Assembly (NCBI RefSeq): GCF_007164525.1
Contig: NZ_AP019791.1
Span: 979,501-1,043,500 of the forward strand
Direction: 5' to 3'
DNA: 64,000 nucleotides
Source of the DNA: Rubrobacter xylanophilus
GTDB lineage: Bacteria; Actinomycetota; Rubrobacteria; Rubrobacterales; Rubrobacteraceae
Shown: positions 51,121-60,140 of the stretch, in pieces
Numbering within the stretch: position 1 is the first letter of the stretch
Layout of the letters: every line of letters starts with the position of its first letter
Position numbers and translations under genes: made by a program
Notes under the pieces: model-generated
Database searches by the model: none
What the model saw: the letters and a program-made list of their open reading frames with translations, nothing else
Told to the model about the DNA's origin: nothing

Positions 51121-52160
51121 CTCGTCACCTCTACACCGCGCCGGTAGAGCTCCGGTGGCTCAAGCCTCGACACCCTCTGCGGCGCTCCCGAACGCAAGGA
51201 GGCGATGCAGGCGTCGGCCACCACCAGCGATGCATAGCCGTCCCAGGCATCCGGGCCGGAGAGTGTCTCCCCGCGGAGTAGCCCGTCTATCCACGCCTGC
51301 ATCTCTACGACGTAAGCGGTGTGGAACCTCGCGAGCCAGCCATCTTCTATGCGCTGCGAGATTGCGAAGTCCCGGCGCACGACAGCTCCGGACGGGGGAG
51401 GCACCTGGACGGTGCCCCGCTCGCCGATAACCTCCACACCCACCTCGTAACCGTAACCGCTCACCACGTTCGTCTCGATCGTCCCCAGTCTCCCGCCCGT
51501 GGTGGAGAACTGGATCAGCTGCAGGTCCCACACGTCCCCACCGAGCTTCGGCGCGGTGTTTATCCCCCGGACGTAGACCTCCTCTATCTCCTCCTCTATA
51601 AACCACCTCGCCGAGTCTATGTCGTGGATCGTGGCGTTTATTACCACCCACTCCGACGTGATGCCGGGGTGAATGTCGGCGTTCCTGTGCCATCCCTTGA
51701 ACAGCACCGGGGCACCGATGGTCCCGGCTCTCAGGACCTCCTTTACGGCGACGTGCTGCGGGTCGTAGCGGCGCATGAAGCCGACCTGTACCAGCTTTCT
51801 GCCCAGCCCGACTTCAGCCTCTACGATCTCGCGGGCGGCCTCTGCGCTGTCTGCGAGCGGTTTCTCGCAGAGGACGGGCTTTTCGTTTCTCAGGCACTCC
51901 AACACCAGCGGCGCGTGGGTGGGGTCCGGCGAGGCGATCACGACCGCCTCAACGCTATCGTCCCGGATCAGGTCCACCCCATCCTCGTAGACGGTGCCGC
52001 CACACCTTTCGGCGATCCTCCCCGCACGTTCGGCGTCCACGTCGGCGACCGCGACCAGCCTTGCCCCCGGAACCCTGGAGTGCAGGTTCTCCGAGTGCAT
52101 GCCGCCCATCCCGCCGGTACCGATCACCCCAACGGAGACGTGCTCCGAATCCCCACGCAA
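51117..52160 (-). CDS. Gfo/Idh/MocA dehydrogenase, inositol 2-dehydrogenase-like
   Basis: 347 residues from TTG 52160. Rossmann motif VGVIGTGGMGGMHSENL, the catalytic Lys in VLCEKPLADS and the substrate loop VQVGFMRRYDPQHVAVKEVL followed by NATIHDIDSARWF with Asp/His. The FMRRYDP block is seen in IolG-type enzymes. It oxidises an inositol to the 2-keto form with NAD. One of four members of this family in the operon; its coupling to iolE makes it a good candidate for the main myo-inositol enzyme. Confidence 0.85.
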   Translation of the reverse strand: MRGDSEHVSVGVIGTGGMGGMHSENLHSRVPGARLVAVADVDAERAGRIAERCGGTVYEDGVDLIRDDSVEAVVIASPDPTHAPLVLECLRNEKPVLCEKPLADSAEAAREIVEAEVGLGRKLVQVGFMRRYDPQHVAVKEVLRAGTIGAPVLFKGWHRNADIHPGITSEWVVINATIHDIDSARWFIEEEIEEVYVRGINTAPKLGGDVWDLQLIQFSTTGGRLGTIETNVVSGYGYEVGVEVIGERGTVQVPPPSGAVVRRDFAISQRIEDGWLARFHTAYVVEMQAWIDGLLRGETLSGPDAWDGYASLVVADACIASLRSGAPQRVSRLEPPELYRRGVEVTR

Positions 52161-52197
52161 TCTACATCACCCCTTGATCGTGATCCTTCGCACAACA

Positions 52198-53211
52198 TTA
52201 GTGGATACCCCTACCCGCCAGCTCGATGATCTCCTCGGCGTTATCCGCGGTGACGAACGAGGGTCCCGTAGGTGCCGCGCTGACCGGGGAAAGCCTCCAC
52301 AGGATGTAGGTCGCCAGCGTAACCGCCGAGAGGTAGGTCTGCAGGAACATCTGCTGGTCGATGGCGAAGAGAATCCGCCCGTCCTGGACCGCACGCAAGA
52401 CGGGCTTGGATATATCGAAGGTCGCCAGCTTGACCGAGTCCTGCCGCCCGGCCGACCTGATGGCCCGCATGGCCTGCTCCGCAACTCCGGGTCCGAGCGT
52501 GATCATCCCGTTGGCGTCGGGGTTCTGCCTGAGCGCCGTCTCAATGCCGTTGCGCGTCGCGGTAGGGTCCGACCCGTCCACCGCGATCTGCTTGACGGTG
52601 CCGCCGAGACCGTCCCGGCATCCTTCGTAACGAGTCTCCAGCGTGAGCTGGCCCTGCTGATGATTGATCACAAGCAGGTTGTCGACGCCCTCTCTGGACA
52701 TCCGCTTGCCGGCCTCGACCCCGGCCTCGTACTCCGTCTGACCGTAGTAAGTGAGCGCCCCCAGCTCCTTATAGTGGTCTAGACCGGCGTTGAAGAGCAC
52801 CACGGGGATGCCCTGCTCGACGGCCCGGCGGATGATCGGGCCGAGCGCGTCGGCGTCCGGGAGCGTCGCGGCGATCCCGTCCGGCTCCGCTGCGACGGCC
52901 GCCTCGAAGATGCGCTGTATCTCGGGGATGTCGAAGTTGTCTGGTCCGCGGAACTGTACGTCCACGCCCATGTCGCGCGCGGCCTGCTCAGCGCCGTTCT
53001 GCATTATGGCGGTGTTCGGGTCCGGCGGGATCATGTGCGTCGGCATCTCGATGCGGATGCTCCCCCGCTCGACGAGGCCCCGGGCTCCCTCCCCCTCCTC
53101 ACCCTGGCCGCCGCCCCGGCCGCAACCGGTGATACCGAGCAGCGCCGCTCCCGCAACCCCGGCGCCGCCGAACTTCAGAAAATCCCTGCGGCTTATGTTC
53201 ATCGGATTCAT
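52198..53211 (-). CDS. Sugar/inositol-binding lipoprotein (Tat type)
   Basis: 337 residues. The N-terminus has a twin-arginine motif SRRDFLKFGG, a hydrophobic core and a lipobox ITGC, so it should be exported folded by Tat and then lipidated. The body is a PBP1 sugar-binding fold (QNGAEQAARDMGV, DGIAATLPDADAL, GIPVVLFNAG) and is a clear paralog of the Sec lipoprotein at 49232. There is no second ATPase or permease in the operon, so both binding proteins may feed the same channel with different inositols. Confidence 0.92.
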   Translation of the reverse strand: MNPMNISRRDFLKFGGAGVAGAALLGITGCGRGGGQGEEGEGARGLVERGSIRIEMPTHMIPPDPNTAIMQNGAEQAARDMGVDVQFRGPDNFDIPEIQRIFEAAVAAEPDGIAATLPDADALGPIIRRAVEQGIPVVLFNAGLDHYKELGALTYYGQTEYEAGVEAGKRMSREGVDNLLVINHQQGQLTLETRYEGCRDGLGGTVKQIAVDGSDPTATRNGIETALRQNPDANGMITLGPGVAEQAMRAIRSAGRQDSVKLATFDISKPVLRAVQDGRILFAIDQQMFLQTYLSAVTLATYILWRLSPVSAAPTGPSFVTADNAEEIIELAGRGIH

Positions 53212-53240
53212 CTGCTTCCCTCCTTACTCCTCGCTCTCCC

Positions 53241-54419
53241 TTACAACCCGGCTACCGTCTCCCCCGACACCGGATTCCGTCCGGTGCTCACCCATCCACG
53301 CTCCCCGAGACTCCGCTCCACCGCATCTATCACCGCCTGGCACCGCAGGCCGTCCTCGAAGGTCGGCGCGGGGCTCTCGCCGGCCCTTATGCCGTCCAGC
53401 AGGTCCTTGACCGTGTGCACGAAGGTGTGCTCGTAACCGATGGTGTGCCCCGGCGGCCACCACCCTTCCATGTACGGATGCTCCGGCTCGGTCACCAGGA
53501 TCCTGCGGAAGCCCCCCGTGTACGGCCCCTCGTCCTCGAAGTACACCTGAAGCTCGTTCATCCTCTCCAGGTCGAAGGCGATGCTGCCTCTGGAACCGTT
53601 GATCTCGAAGTACTCGTGGGCCTTGCGCCCCGGAACGAGCGGGGAGACCTCGAAAGTTCCGATCGCCCCGTTCTCGAACCGCGCGAGGAACGCAGCCGCC
53701 TCGTTCACCGTCACCTCGCCCGTCCTGTCCCCGCTGGGAAGCGGGCGTTCCCTCACGAAGGTCTCGGCCGTCCCGATGACCTCGGCTATCGGGCCGACGA
53801 GGTAGTGCGCGAGGTCTACGAGGTGCGAGCCCAGGTCGGCGAGCGGTCCGGCCCCTCCGGTCTCCCTCCTGAGCCGCCAGGTCAGAGGGGCTTCGGGGTC
53901 GAGCAGCCAGTCCTGCAGGTAGACGGCGCGCCAGTGCCGGATCTCCCCGAGCCGCCCCTCCTTGACGAGCCTCTTCGCGAGCCGCACCGCCGGAACCCGC
54001 CGGTAGTTGTGGCAGACCATGTTCACGGTGCCGGCCCTGCGGGCGGCCTCCACCATCCGCCGCGCCTCGTCGAGGGAGTTGGCGAGCGGCTTCTCGCAAA
54101 GAACGTGCTTTCCGGCCTCCAGGGCCGCGACGGCGAACTCGCAGTGGGTATCCCCGGCGGAGGAGATGTCGATGAGCTGTACGTCCTCGCGCTCGAGCAG
54201 CCGCTCGTAGTTCGTCTCGTAGCCCTCCCACCCAAGCCTGCGGGCGGCGTCGCGCACCGCAGCCTCGTTCCGGCCGCACAGGGCAACCATCCGGGGGACC
54301 GGGTCCACGTCGAAGAAGCGGGCGACCTGCCGGTAGGCGTTGGAGTGTGCCCTGCCCATGAACCGGTAGCCGACGAGGCCGACCCCGATCTCCGCTCTGT
54401 CCATGGGCCTCTCAGTCAT
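53241..54419 (-). CDS. Gfo/Idh/MocA family oxidoreductase
   Basis: 392 residues. Rossmann motif VGLVGYRFMGRAHSNAYRQV (the unusual Tyr-Arg replaces Gly-x), catalytic Lys in HVLCEKPLANS, and the block NMVCHNYRRVPAVRLAKRL followed by GPLADLGSHLVDLAHYLVG with His/Asp. It resembles the IolW/YteT-like or dehydrogenase subgroups that act on scyllo-inositol or other cyclitols. The ATG at 54419 lies within the end of the SDR gene before it (overlap of eight bases). Exact substrate unknown. Confidence 0.85.
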   Translation of the reverse strand: MTERPMDRAEIGVGLVGYRFMGRAHSNAYRQVARFFDVDPVPRMVALCGRNEAAVRDAARRLGWEGYETNYERLLEREDVQLIDISSAGDTHCEFAVAALEAGKHVLCEKPLANSLDEARRMVEAARRAGTVNMVCHNYRRVPAVRLAKRLVKEGRLGEIRHWRAVYLQDWLLDPEAPLTWRLRRETGGAGPLADLGSHLVDLAHYLVGPIAEVIGTAETFVRERPLPSGDRTGEVTVNEAAAFLARFENGAIGTFEVSPLVPGRKAHEYFEINGSRGSIAFDLERMNELQVYFEDEGPYTGGFRRILVTEPEHPYMEGWWPPGHTIGYEHTFVHTVKDLLDGIRAGESPAPTFEDGLRCQAVIDAVERSLGERGWVSTGRNPVSGETVAGL

Positions 54420-55203
54420 ACGCCCCGATCACCTGCTGGTCGTAGTCCACTATCGCACCGGTCATCAGCCCCGATTCGGCGGAGGCGAGGAAGAGAACGG
54501 CCCGGGCGGCTTCCTCCGGATGGATCAGACGCCCGAACGGCCGGCTCTTGCCGGCCTCTTCGAGCCACCCCTCCGAGGCACCGTGGAACCTGCGCTGGGT
54601 CTCATTCTCGCCGGGGGTCGCCATCCAGCCCGGGTTCAGGCCATTCACCCGTATCCGGTAGGGCAGCAGCGCGTGCGCAACGTTGCGCGTCATCGTCGCC
54701 AGGGCGCCCTTGGAGGCGCAGTAGCTGGAGATGTACGGCTGGCCGCCGTGGCTCGAGATGCTTATGACGTTGACTATCGTCCCCTGGATCTTCTCCCGGC
54801 GCATGATCCTGGCCGCGCCCTGCATGAGGAAATAGGGTGCCCGCGCGTTCACGGCGAACATGCGGTCGAAGAACTCCGGGGTGCTCTCCCAGATGGTGTC
54901 TCGCTCGGGGTTGGCGGCGCAGTTGGCGAGCACGTCCACCCTGCCGAACGCCTCGTCGGCGGCCTCGATGATCCTGAAGGGGGCCTCCACTTCGGCGAGG
55001 TCGGCGGCGACGAAGAGGGACTTCGCGCCGAGCTCGCGCAGGGCCGCCGCCACCTTCTGCCCCCGCTCCTCGTTGCGGCCGGTGATGACGATGCCTGCGG
55101 CGCCGCGCTCGGCGAGCTGGCGCGCCACGCTCTCCCCGAGCCCCTGCGTCCCGCCGGTGACTACGGCGACCTTCCCGTCGAACCTGCGCAGATCTTCGCT
55201 CAT
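54412..55203 (-). CDS. Short-chain dehydrogenase/reductase of the inositol operon
   Basis: 263 residues from ATG 55203; the longer frame upstream belongs to read-through. Motifs: VVTGGTQGLGESVARQLA, NCAANPERDTIWE, Ser of VISISSHGGQ and the catalytic pair in YISSYCASKGALATM. It probably oxidises or reduces an inositol or ketoinositol with NAD(P). Placed between two Gfo/Idh/MocA genes with short gaps, so it belongs to the same transcript. Confidence 0.88.
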   Translation of the reverse strand: MSEDLRRFDGKVAVVTGGTQGLGESVARQLAERGAAGIVITGRNEERGQKVAAALRELGAKSLFVAADLAEVEAPFRIIEAADEAFGRVDVLANCAANPERDTIWESTPEFFDRMFAVNARAPYFLMQGAARIMRREKIQGTIVNVISISSHGGQPYISSYCASKGALATMTRNVAHALLPYRIRVNGLNPGWMATPGENETQRRFHGASEGWLEEAGKSRPFGRLIHPEEAARAVLFLASAESGLMTGAIVDYDQQVIGAYD

Positions 55204-55219
55204 CCCGTGCTCCTCGCCT

Positions 55220-56215
55220 CTAACCGCACTCTTCCACCCGGACGGGCCTCTTCTCCCGCGCCGAGACCCCGCACGCCTCCGCCACGACCAGCGCCGCCCG
55301 CGCGTCCTCCGGGGTGCAGGGGCTCGGGCGTCTGCCCGACGCCACCTCCACGAAGGCGTCCATCTCCGCCCGGTAGGCGGGCTCGAACCTCTCGAGCCAG
55401 CCGACCACGACCGACTCGTCCCGCGGCGGCGCATCGGGCTCGAGAGAGCGGATAGGAGTGCGCGGGCTCAGGCCGACCGCGACGCTGTCCCTCGTCCCGA
55501 AGACCTCCATGCGCACGTCGTAGCCGAGCGGGTCTTGCCGCGTGCCGGAGAGGATCGCGAGCGAACCGTCGTCCATGTGCATCACCGCGGCGACCGTAGC
55601 CAGGTCGTCGTAGCGCCCGAAGACCTCCATGGCCCGGTTCGACCCGGTGGCGTTCACCTCCACGGGCTCGGCCCCCGTCACGAAGCGCAGGGCGTCGATG
55701 TCGTGGATGAGCATGTCCTTGAAGGCGCCCCCTGAGCGGGGGATGTAGGACTCGTGCGGCGGCTCGATGTCGTGGGTGTGCCCCGTCACCAGCGTGACCT
55801 CGCCCAGCGCCCCGGAGGCCACGAGCTCGTGCGCGGCCCGGTAGCCCGGGTCGAACCTCCGCATGAAGCCCATCTGCACGGGGATTCCGGCCTCGTTTAT
55901 CGCGGCGATGGCCCGGTCGGTGGACTCCAGATCGATCGCGATCGGCTTCTCGCAGAACGCCGGGATGCCCCGTTTGGCGGCACGGACGAGGTAATCGACG
56001 TGCGTGTCGGTCGGCGAGGCGATGACGACGGCCTCCGCCGCCTCGAAGAGCTCCTCGACGGAGGATGCGGCCCCGGCGCCGTGGCGGGCGGCGAGCTTGG
56101 CGGCGAGCCCGACGTCGTAGTCGGCCACGATGAGCGCTTCGACGTCCGGATGCGAGACCAGCGTCCTGGCATGGATGGCCCCGATGCGCCCCGCGCCGAT
56201 AATCCCGACCTTCAT
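55220..56215 (-). CDS. iolG: Inositol 2-dehydrogenase-like (Gfo/Idh/MocA)
   Basis: 331 residues from ATG 56215 (ATGA overlap with the iolC gene stop). VGIIGAGRIGAIHARTLVSH, catalytic Lys in PAFCEKPIAID, QMGFMRRFDPGYRAAHELV and FKDMLIHDIDALRFVTG with the Asp/His pair match IolG proteins well. It oxidises myo-inositol (or D-chiro-inositol) to the 2-keto form with NAD. I give the iolG symbol here because the layout is the closest to IolG, but the paralog at 51117 could hold that role instead. Confidence 0.85.
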   Translation of the reverse strand: MKVGIIGAGRIGAIHARTLVSHPDVEALIVADYDVGLAAKLAARHGAGAASSVEELFEAAEAVVIASPTDTHVDYLVRAAKRGIPAFCEKPIAIDLESTDRAIAAINEAGIPVQMGFMRRFDPGYRAAHELVASGALGEVTLVTGHTHDIEPPHESYIPRSGGAFKDMLIHDIDALRFVTGAEPVEVNATGSNRAMEVFGRYDDLATVAAVMHMDDGSLAILSGTRQDPLGYDVRMEVFGTRDSVAVGLSPRTPIRSLEPDAPPRDESVVVGWLERFEPAYRAEMDAFVEVASGRRPSPCTPEDARAALVVAEACGVSAREKRPVRVEECG

Positions 56216-58128
56216 CTCTTCACCCCCGGCCTCCTCGCCTCTTTCCACAACGAGATCACACGCTCGTAACCGGCCGCAACCTCGGATACCAGCTCCTCGT
56301 CCCCGATCTCCCCGGCGAGCCACCGCCTCGCCGACCCGCCGTAGATGGACCGCCCGATGGCGAAACCCCGGCACAGCGGTTCGGAAGCCGCCGCGGCGAA
56401 GCTTTCGGCAAGCTCTGCCTCGGGGAGCCCCTGGCCGAGCACCAGGATCCCGGCGCAGTGGGGGTCGTGCTCGCGCACCGCCTCCCCGATGCTCTTCCAC
56501 ACCCCGGGATCCGACGCCGGAGGGAGCTTCCACCAGTCGGGATACACACCGAGCGTGTAGAAGCGCTCCAGGAGCGCGGCGAGATCCCCCTCGCCATAGC
56601 CCGTCCCCCGCGGGGCCTGCACCTCGAGCAGGAGCAGCCGCTCGTTGGCGACGCAGGCCTCGTAGAGCTGGAGGATTCTCCCCTCCTGGATCTCCTTCAT
56701 CTTTTGCTCGTCGTCCGGATGCATGTACAGGTTGCACTTGACGACGTGCTCCTGCGGCCAGGTCCGCAAGACGGCGGCGAAGTTCGTCCCGCCGACGAGC
56801 TCCACCGGCCGCGAGCCCGCGACCTCGGCGGCCCGTGCGATCCAGAACCCTCCCCCGGTGAGGCCCTCGAGCGCCTCCCCGCCGTACACGTCGTCGAGCA
56901 GGACCCCGGCCGCGGGATCCCCCTGCGCGACCCGCCGGAACGCCCACCCGAGAAGCACCTTGAGCTTCTGCAGCCGCCCGCGTTCCACCCCGAGCTCGTC
57001 GGCAATCTCTTCGAGCTGCCAGCGGTGGTCTATGGCGAGCACGTGCAGCTCCTCCGGCGTGCGGCGGGTGGTGGCGCGGTGCAGATGCTCGAGCCACCGG
57101 TCCTCCCTGAGGTTCCGGGGCTTCTTTTCCAGCGCGAGGAAGTACTCGAGCTCCTCGCGGGTGGGCATGGCCGGAGAGCAGCCGTGTCGGGAGACGACGA
57201 TCGCGCCGCAGGCGTTGCCGAGCCTGAGACACTCCTTTAGGGGCTCGCCTCTCAGCCACCCGGAGAGGAACCCGCTCATGAACGCATCACCCGCGCCCAC
57301 GGAGTTGAAGACCTCGACCGGGAAGCCGGGGACTCTGAGGCCCTCCTCGATGTTCCCCGGGATCTCCTCCGGGAAGACCACCGCCCCCATCGCCCCGACC
57401 TTGAGCACGATGGCGGCCCCCGAGATTTCACGGATGCTCTTCAGCGCCTCGAGCGTGTCGGTGGAGCCGCCGGCTATCCGGATCTCCTCCTCCGTCCCCA
57501 CGATGAGGTCGCACTCCGGCAGCACCGCCCGGTACTCACCGGTGACCTGCTCGCTCTCGGCGAACATCTCACCGCCCTTCTCCCGCGGGACGACGCCCCA
57601 GAAGACGGGCCGGTAGTCCAGGTCGAAGACGATGCTCGTCCCTGCCTCTCGCGCGGCCCGGATCGCCTCGAAGGTGGCCTCCCTCGGCCTGGGCCGAGAG
57701 AGCGGCGTGCCGGTGACGAGCAGCGCCTTCGCGGAGGCGATGAACTCCGGCTCCACGTCCTCCTCAGAAAGCGCCATGTCTGCGGCCTCGCCGTAGGCGA
57801 AGAGCCTGGGGAACCCCTCGGTCTCCCTGACGGCGAGGAGCACGTAGGGAGTGAGGTGCCCCGGGTCGAGGCGGACGCGGCTCACGTCCACCCCGTTCTC
57901 CTCCAGGGCCCCCTTCACGTAGCGGCCCAACGGCTCCTCCCCGACCCTGGTGAGCATGGCGCTCCTCACCCCGAGCCGGGCGGTCCCGAAGGCGATGTTG
58001 GCCGCGCTGCCGCCGACGTACTTGCGGAAGGACTGCACGTCCTCCAGCCTTGCCCCTTCCTGCTCGGCGTAGAGGTCGACGCAGGTGCGCCCGATGCAGA
58101 TGAGGTCCAGCCTCCGGTCCCCGCTCAT
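56212..58128 (-). CDS. iolC: 5-dehydro-2-deoxygluconokinase fused to a DUF2090 aldolase-like domain
   Basis: 638 residues from ATG 58128, twice the usual kinase. Residues 1-335 are a PfkB kinase: DLICIGRTCVDLYAEQEG, KYVGGSAANIAFGTARLG and the catalytic NSVGAGDAF with Asp281. Residues about 340-638 are a DUF2090 domain (VLAIDHRWQLEEIADELG, QKLKVLLGWAF, CNLYMHPDDEQKM, FAIGRSIYGGSARRWLAGE), a TIM barrel related to class I aldolases. The kinase makes 2-deoxy-5-keto-gluconate 6-phosphate; the fused domain may do the IolJ aldolase step, for which no separate gene is seen. Such fusions occur in other bacteria. ATGA overlaps on both sides couple it to its neighbours. Confidence 0.93.
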   Translation of the reverse strand: MSGDRRLDLICIGRTCVDLYAEQEGARLEDVQSFRKYVGGSAANIAFGTARLGVRSAMLTRVGEEPLGRYVKGALEENGVDVSRVRLDPGHLTPYVLLAVRETEGFPRLFAYGEAADMALSEEDVEPEFIASAKALLVTGTPLSRPRPREATFEAIRAAREAGTSIVFDLDYRPVFWGVVPREKGGEMFAESEQVTGEYRAVLPECDLIVGTEEEIRIAGGSTDTLEALKSIREISGAAIVLKVGAMGAVVFPEEIPGNIEEGLRVPGFPVEVFNSVGAGDAFMSGFLSGWLRGEPLKECLRLGNACGAIVVSRHGCSPAMPTREELEYFLALEKKPRNLREDRWLEHLHRATTRRTPEELHVLAIDHRWQLEEIADELGVERGRLQKLKVLLGWAFRRVAQGDPAAGVLLDDVYGGEALEGLTGGGFWIARAAEVAGSRPVELVGGTNFAAVLRTWPQEHVVKCNLYMHPDDEQKMKEIQEGRILQLYEACVANERLLLLEVQAPRGTGYGEGDLAALLERFYTLGVYPDWWKLPPASDPGVWKSIGEAVREHDPHCAGILVLGQGLPEAELAESFAAAASEPLCRGFAIGRSIYGGSARRWLAGEIGDEELVSEVAAGYERVISLWKEARRPGVKR

Positions 58129-59315
58129 GCTCCGGTCCTCCGCTCGGAGGGGACGCCCTGCCCGACCGTCTCCCACCCCCCGGACTCGCAGGAGCGGTCC
58201 ATCGCCTCGACGACGCGCATCGCCGCGACGATCTCGCGCATCCCGGGTGCGAGATCCCTCTCCTCGGCGATGGAGGTGAGGAAGGTGTAGGCTTCGGTGA
58301 CCTTCAGGTCGTCGTAGCCCATGGAGATCCCCGCCCCCGGCTGGAAGCGCCCGAAGTCCCCCATCTTCGGTGAGGCGTAGACGGTCTTGTAGCCCCTCTC
58401 TCCGTTCCCGTCGAAGCGGTAGAGCTCGAGCTCGTTGAGGCGCTGGAAGTCCCAGGAGAGGGCGCCTTCGGTGCCGTTGACCTCGAAGGCGTTCCTGACG
58501 TGCGGCCCGACGCAGACGCGGCTGTTCTCGATGGTCCCGCGCGCCCCGCTCGCGAAGCGCACCAGGCAGCTCACGTAGTCCTCGTTCTCGACGGCGCCCA
58601 TCTCGCCGCCCTCAACGACGAAGTGGCCCGTCCCCATCCCCTCCGGCACCTCCGGGCGCTCTTTTATGAAGATCTCCTTCTGCGCAGAGACGCTCTCTAT
58701 GGGCCCGAGCAGGTTCTGCGCCAGGTCCACCGTGTGGGGCATGATGTCCCCGAGCACCCCGAGGCCGGCGCCCTTTAGCTTGTAGCGCCAGGTGAGGGCG
58801 CCGTTCGGGTCGGCGGCGTAGTCCGCGAGGAAGTATCCGCGGTAGTGCGTGATCTCCCCGAGCGCCCCCGAGGCGATGAGCTCCTTCGCGTACTCCACCA
58901 CCGGCACGTGGCGGTACATCAGCCCGATGGTGCTCCTGACCCTCGCCTCCTCCACGGCCCGCGCGATCTCGTAGACCTCGGCGGGCACCCGGCCGCAGGG
59001 CTTCTCGAGCCAGATGTGCTTGCCCGCCCGCGCCGCCGCGACGGCTATCTCCCGGTGCAGATAGTTGGGCGTGGCGATGCTCACCGCCTCGACCTCCGGG
59101 TGCTCGACGGCCTCCCGCCAGTCGGTGGTCCACCCCTCGAACCCGAGCAGCTCCGCCGTCTCGCGGGCCCGCTCCTCGACAGCATCCGCCGCCACCACCA
59201 GCCGCGGCCTGAGCGGAGACTCCGGGTAGTGGTGGAAGAGCCGCAGGTAGGCCCGGCCGTGCACCTGTCCCATCCACCCCAAACCGATTACCGCTACGCC
59301 GATCTCTTTTTTCAT
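58125..59315 (-). CDS. Gfo/Idh/MocA family oxidoreductase
   Basis: 396 residues from ATG 59315 behind GAGGTGG. Rossmann motif VIGLGWMGQVHGRAYLRL, Lys in HIWLEKPCGRVP and GDIMPHTVDLAQNLLGP. It resembles the member at 53241 (both have the long YLQDWLLDP or YFLADYAADPNGALTWR loop and NGxxGxxxxDxxRxNELxxY blocks), so the two look like a paralog pair. It is the first enzyme gene after the regulator. Probable substrate an inositol stereoisomer; not certain. Confidence 0.85.
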   Translation of the reverse strand: MKKEIGVAVIGLGWMGQVHGRAYLRLFHHYPESPLRPRLVVAADAVEERARETAELLGFEGWTTDWREAVEHPEVEAVSIATPNYLHREIAVAAARAGKHIWLEKPCGRVPAEVYEIARAVEEARVRSTIGLMYRHVPVVEYAKELIASGALGEITHYRGYFLADYAADPNGALTWRYKLKGAGLGVLGDIMPHTVDLAQNLLGPIESVSAQKEIFIKERPEVPEGMGTGHFVVEGGEMGAVENEDYVSCLVRFASGARGTIENSRVCVGPHVRNAFEVNGTEGALSWDFQRLNELELYRFDGNGERGYKTVYASPKMGDFGRFQPGAGISMGYDDLKVTEAYTFLTSIAEERDLAPGMREIVAAMRVVEAMDRSCESGGWETVGQGVPSERRTGA

Positions 59316-59347
59316 GCCCACCTCTCTCGACCGACCAAGAGCCGTCC

Positions 59348-60103
59348 CTAGAACTCCACCAGCATCATCTCGAACCAGTAGGACTCGGCCGGGTAGCGGT
59401 GCCAGCCGTACTCTATGGCCCGCCCCGCGGTGTCGTAGGCGACGCGGTTCATCGTCAGCACCGGGTCGCCGGGCTCTATCTCGAGCAGCTCCGCCTCCCC
59501 GGCGTCGGCCTTCCGCGCCCCTATCCGCTGGGTGGCCACGTGCGGTGCTATCCCCGCCCGGCGGAAGAGCTCGTACAAACCGGCGCGCTCGAGATCCTCC
59601 GCCCGCAGCTGCATGAGCCCACCCGGTATGAAGTTGAGCATGAGCGCTATAGGGGCGGCATCCGCAAGCCGCAGCCGCTCGAGCTGCACGACGGGCTCCC
59701 CGGGACCGACGCCGAGATGCTCGGCGACCTCCGGCGGACACCCCACCTCCTCCAGCGACAAAACCCGCGTCGCCGGCTCCCTGCCCGCGGCCTTGAGGTC
59801 GTCGTAGAGGCTGGTGAGCGCCACCGCCCGCCGCACCGGCCGCGGGGCCACGATGGTCCCGATGCCCCGCCGTCTCACCAGAAGCCCCTTGTCCACCAGC
59901 TGCTTTATCGCCTGCCGCATCGTGGGCCGGCTTATGCCGAGCTCCCCCGCGAGATCCAACTCGTTCGGCAGCTTGCTCCCCCGCGGTAGATCCCCCTCCT
60001 CGATCGCCCGCTCCAGCGCCCGCGCCGCCTGGTGATAGAGCGGTACCGGACTGGAGGGATCGAGGTTTATCCCCGAGAGAACCCTGAGTATGTCGTCGGC
60101 CAT
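59348..60103 (-). CDS. GntR-family regulator, HutC/UTRA subgroup
   Basis: 251 residues from ATG 60103. The winged helix is GSKLPNELDLAGELGISRPT then AIKQLVDKGLLVRRRGIGT, and a UTRA ligand domain follows (VVQLERLRLADAAPIALMLNF, LEIEPGDPVLTMNRVAYD). HutC-type repressors sense sugars, sugar phosphates or amino acids. It opens the inositol operon, and an inverted repeat lies between its promoter and its start. It also adjoins nagB and the PTS genes, where NagR/DasR-type regulators of the same subgroup are common, so a role there cannot be excluded. Confidence 0.9.
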   Translation of the reverse strand: MADDILRVLSGINLDPSSPVPLYHQAARALERAIEEGDLPRGSKLPNELDLAGELGISRPTMRQAIKQLVDKGLLVRRRGIGTIVAPRPVRRAVALTSLYDDLKAAGREPATRVLSLEEVGCPPEVAEHLGVGPGEPVVQLERLRLADAAPIALMLNFIPGGLMQLRAEDLERAGLYELFRRAGIAPHVATQRIGARKADAGEAELLEIEPGDPVLTMNRVAYDTAGRAIEYGWHRYPAESYWFEMMLVEF

Positions 60104-60125
60104 CTCTTCCCCACCCTTTTGTAAA

Positions 60126-60139
60126 TATGTATTGACATA
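60126..60139. promoter_or_regulatory. HutC/GntR operator-like inverted repeat
   Basis: Minus-strand TATGT CAAT ACATA, perfect 5-base arms of the GT...AC type, placed at the expected transcription start of the operon promoter. Confidence 0.6.
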
Positions 60140-60140
60140 A

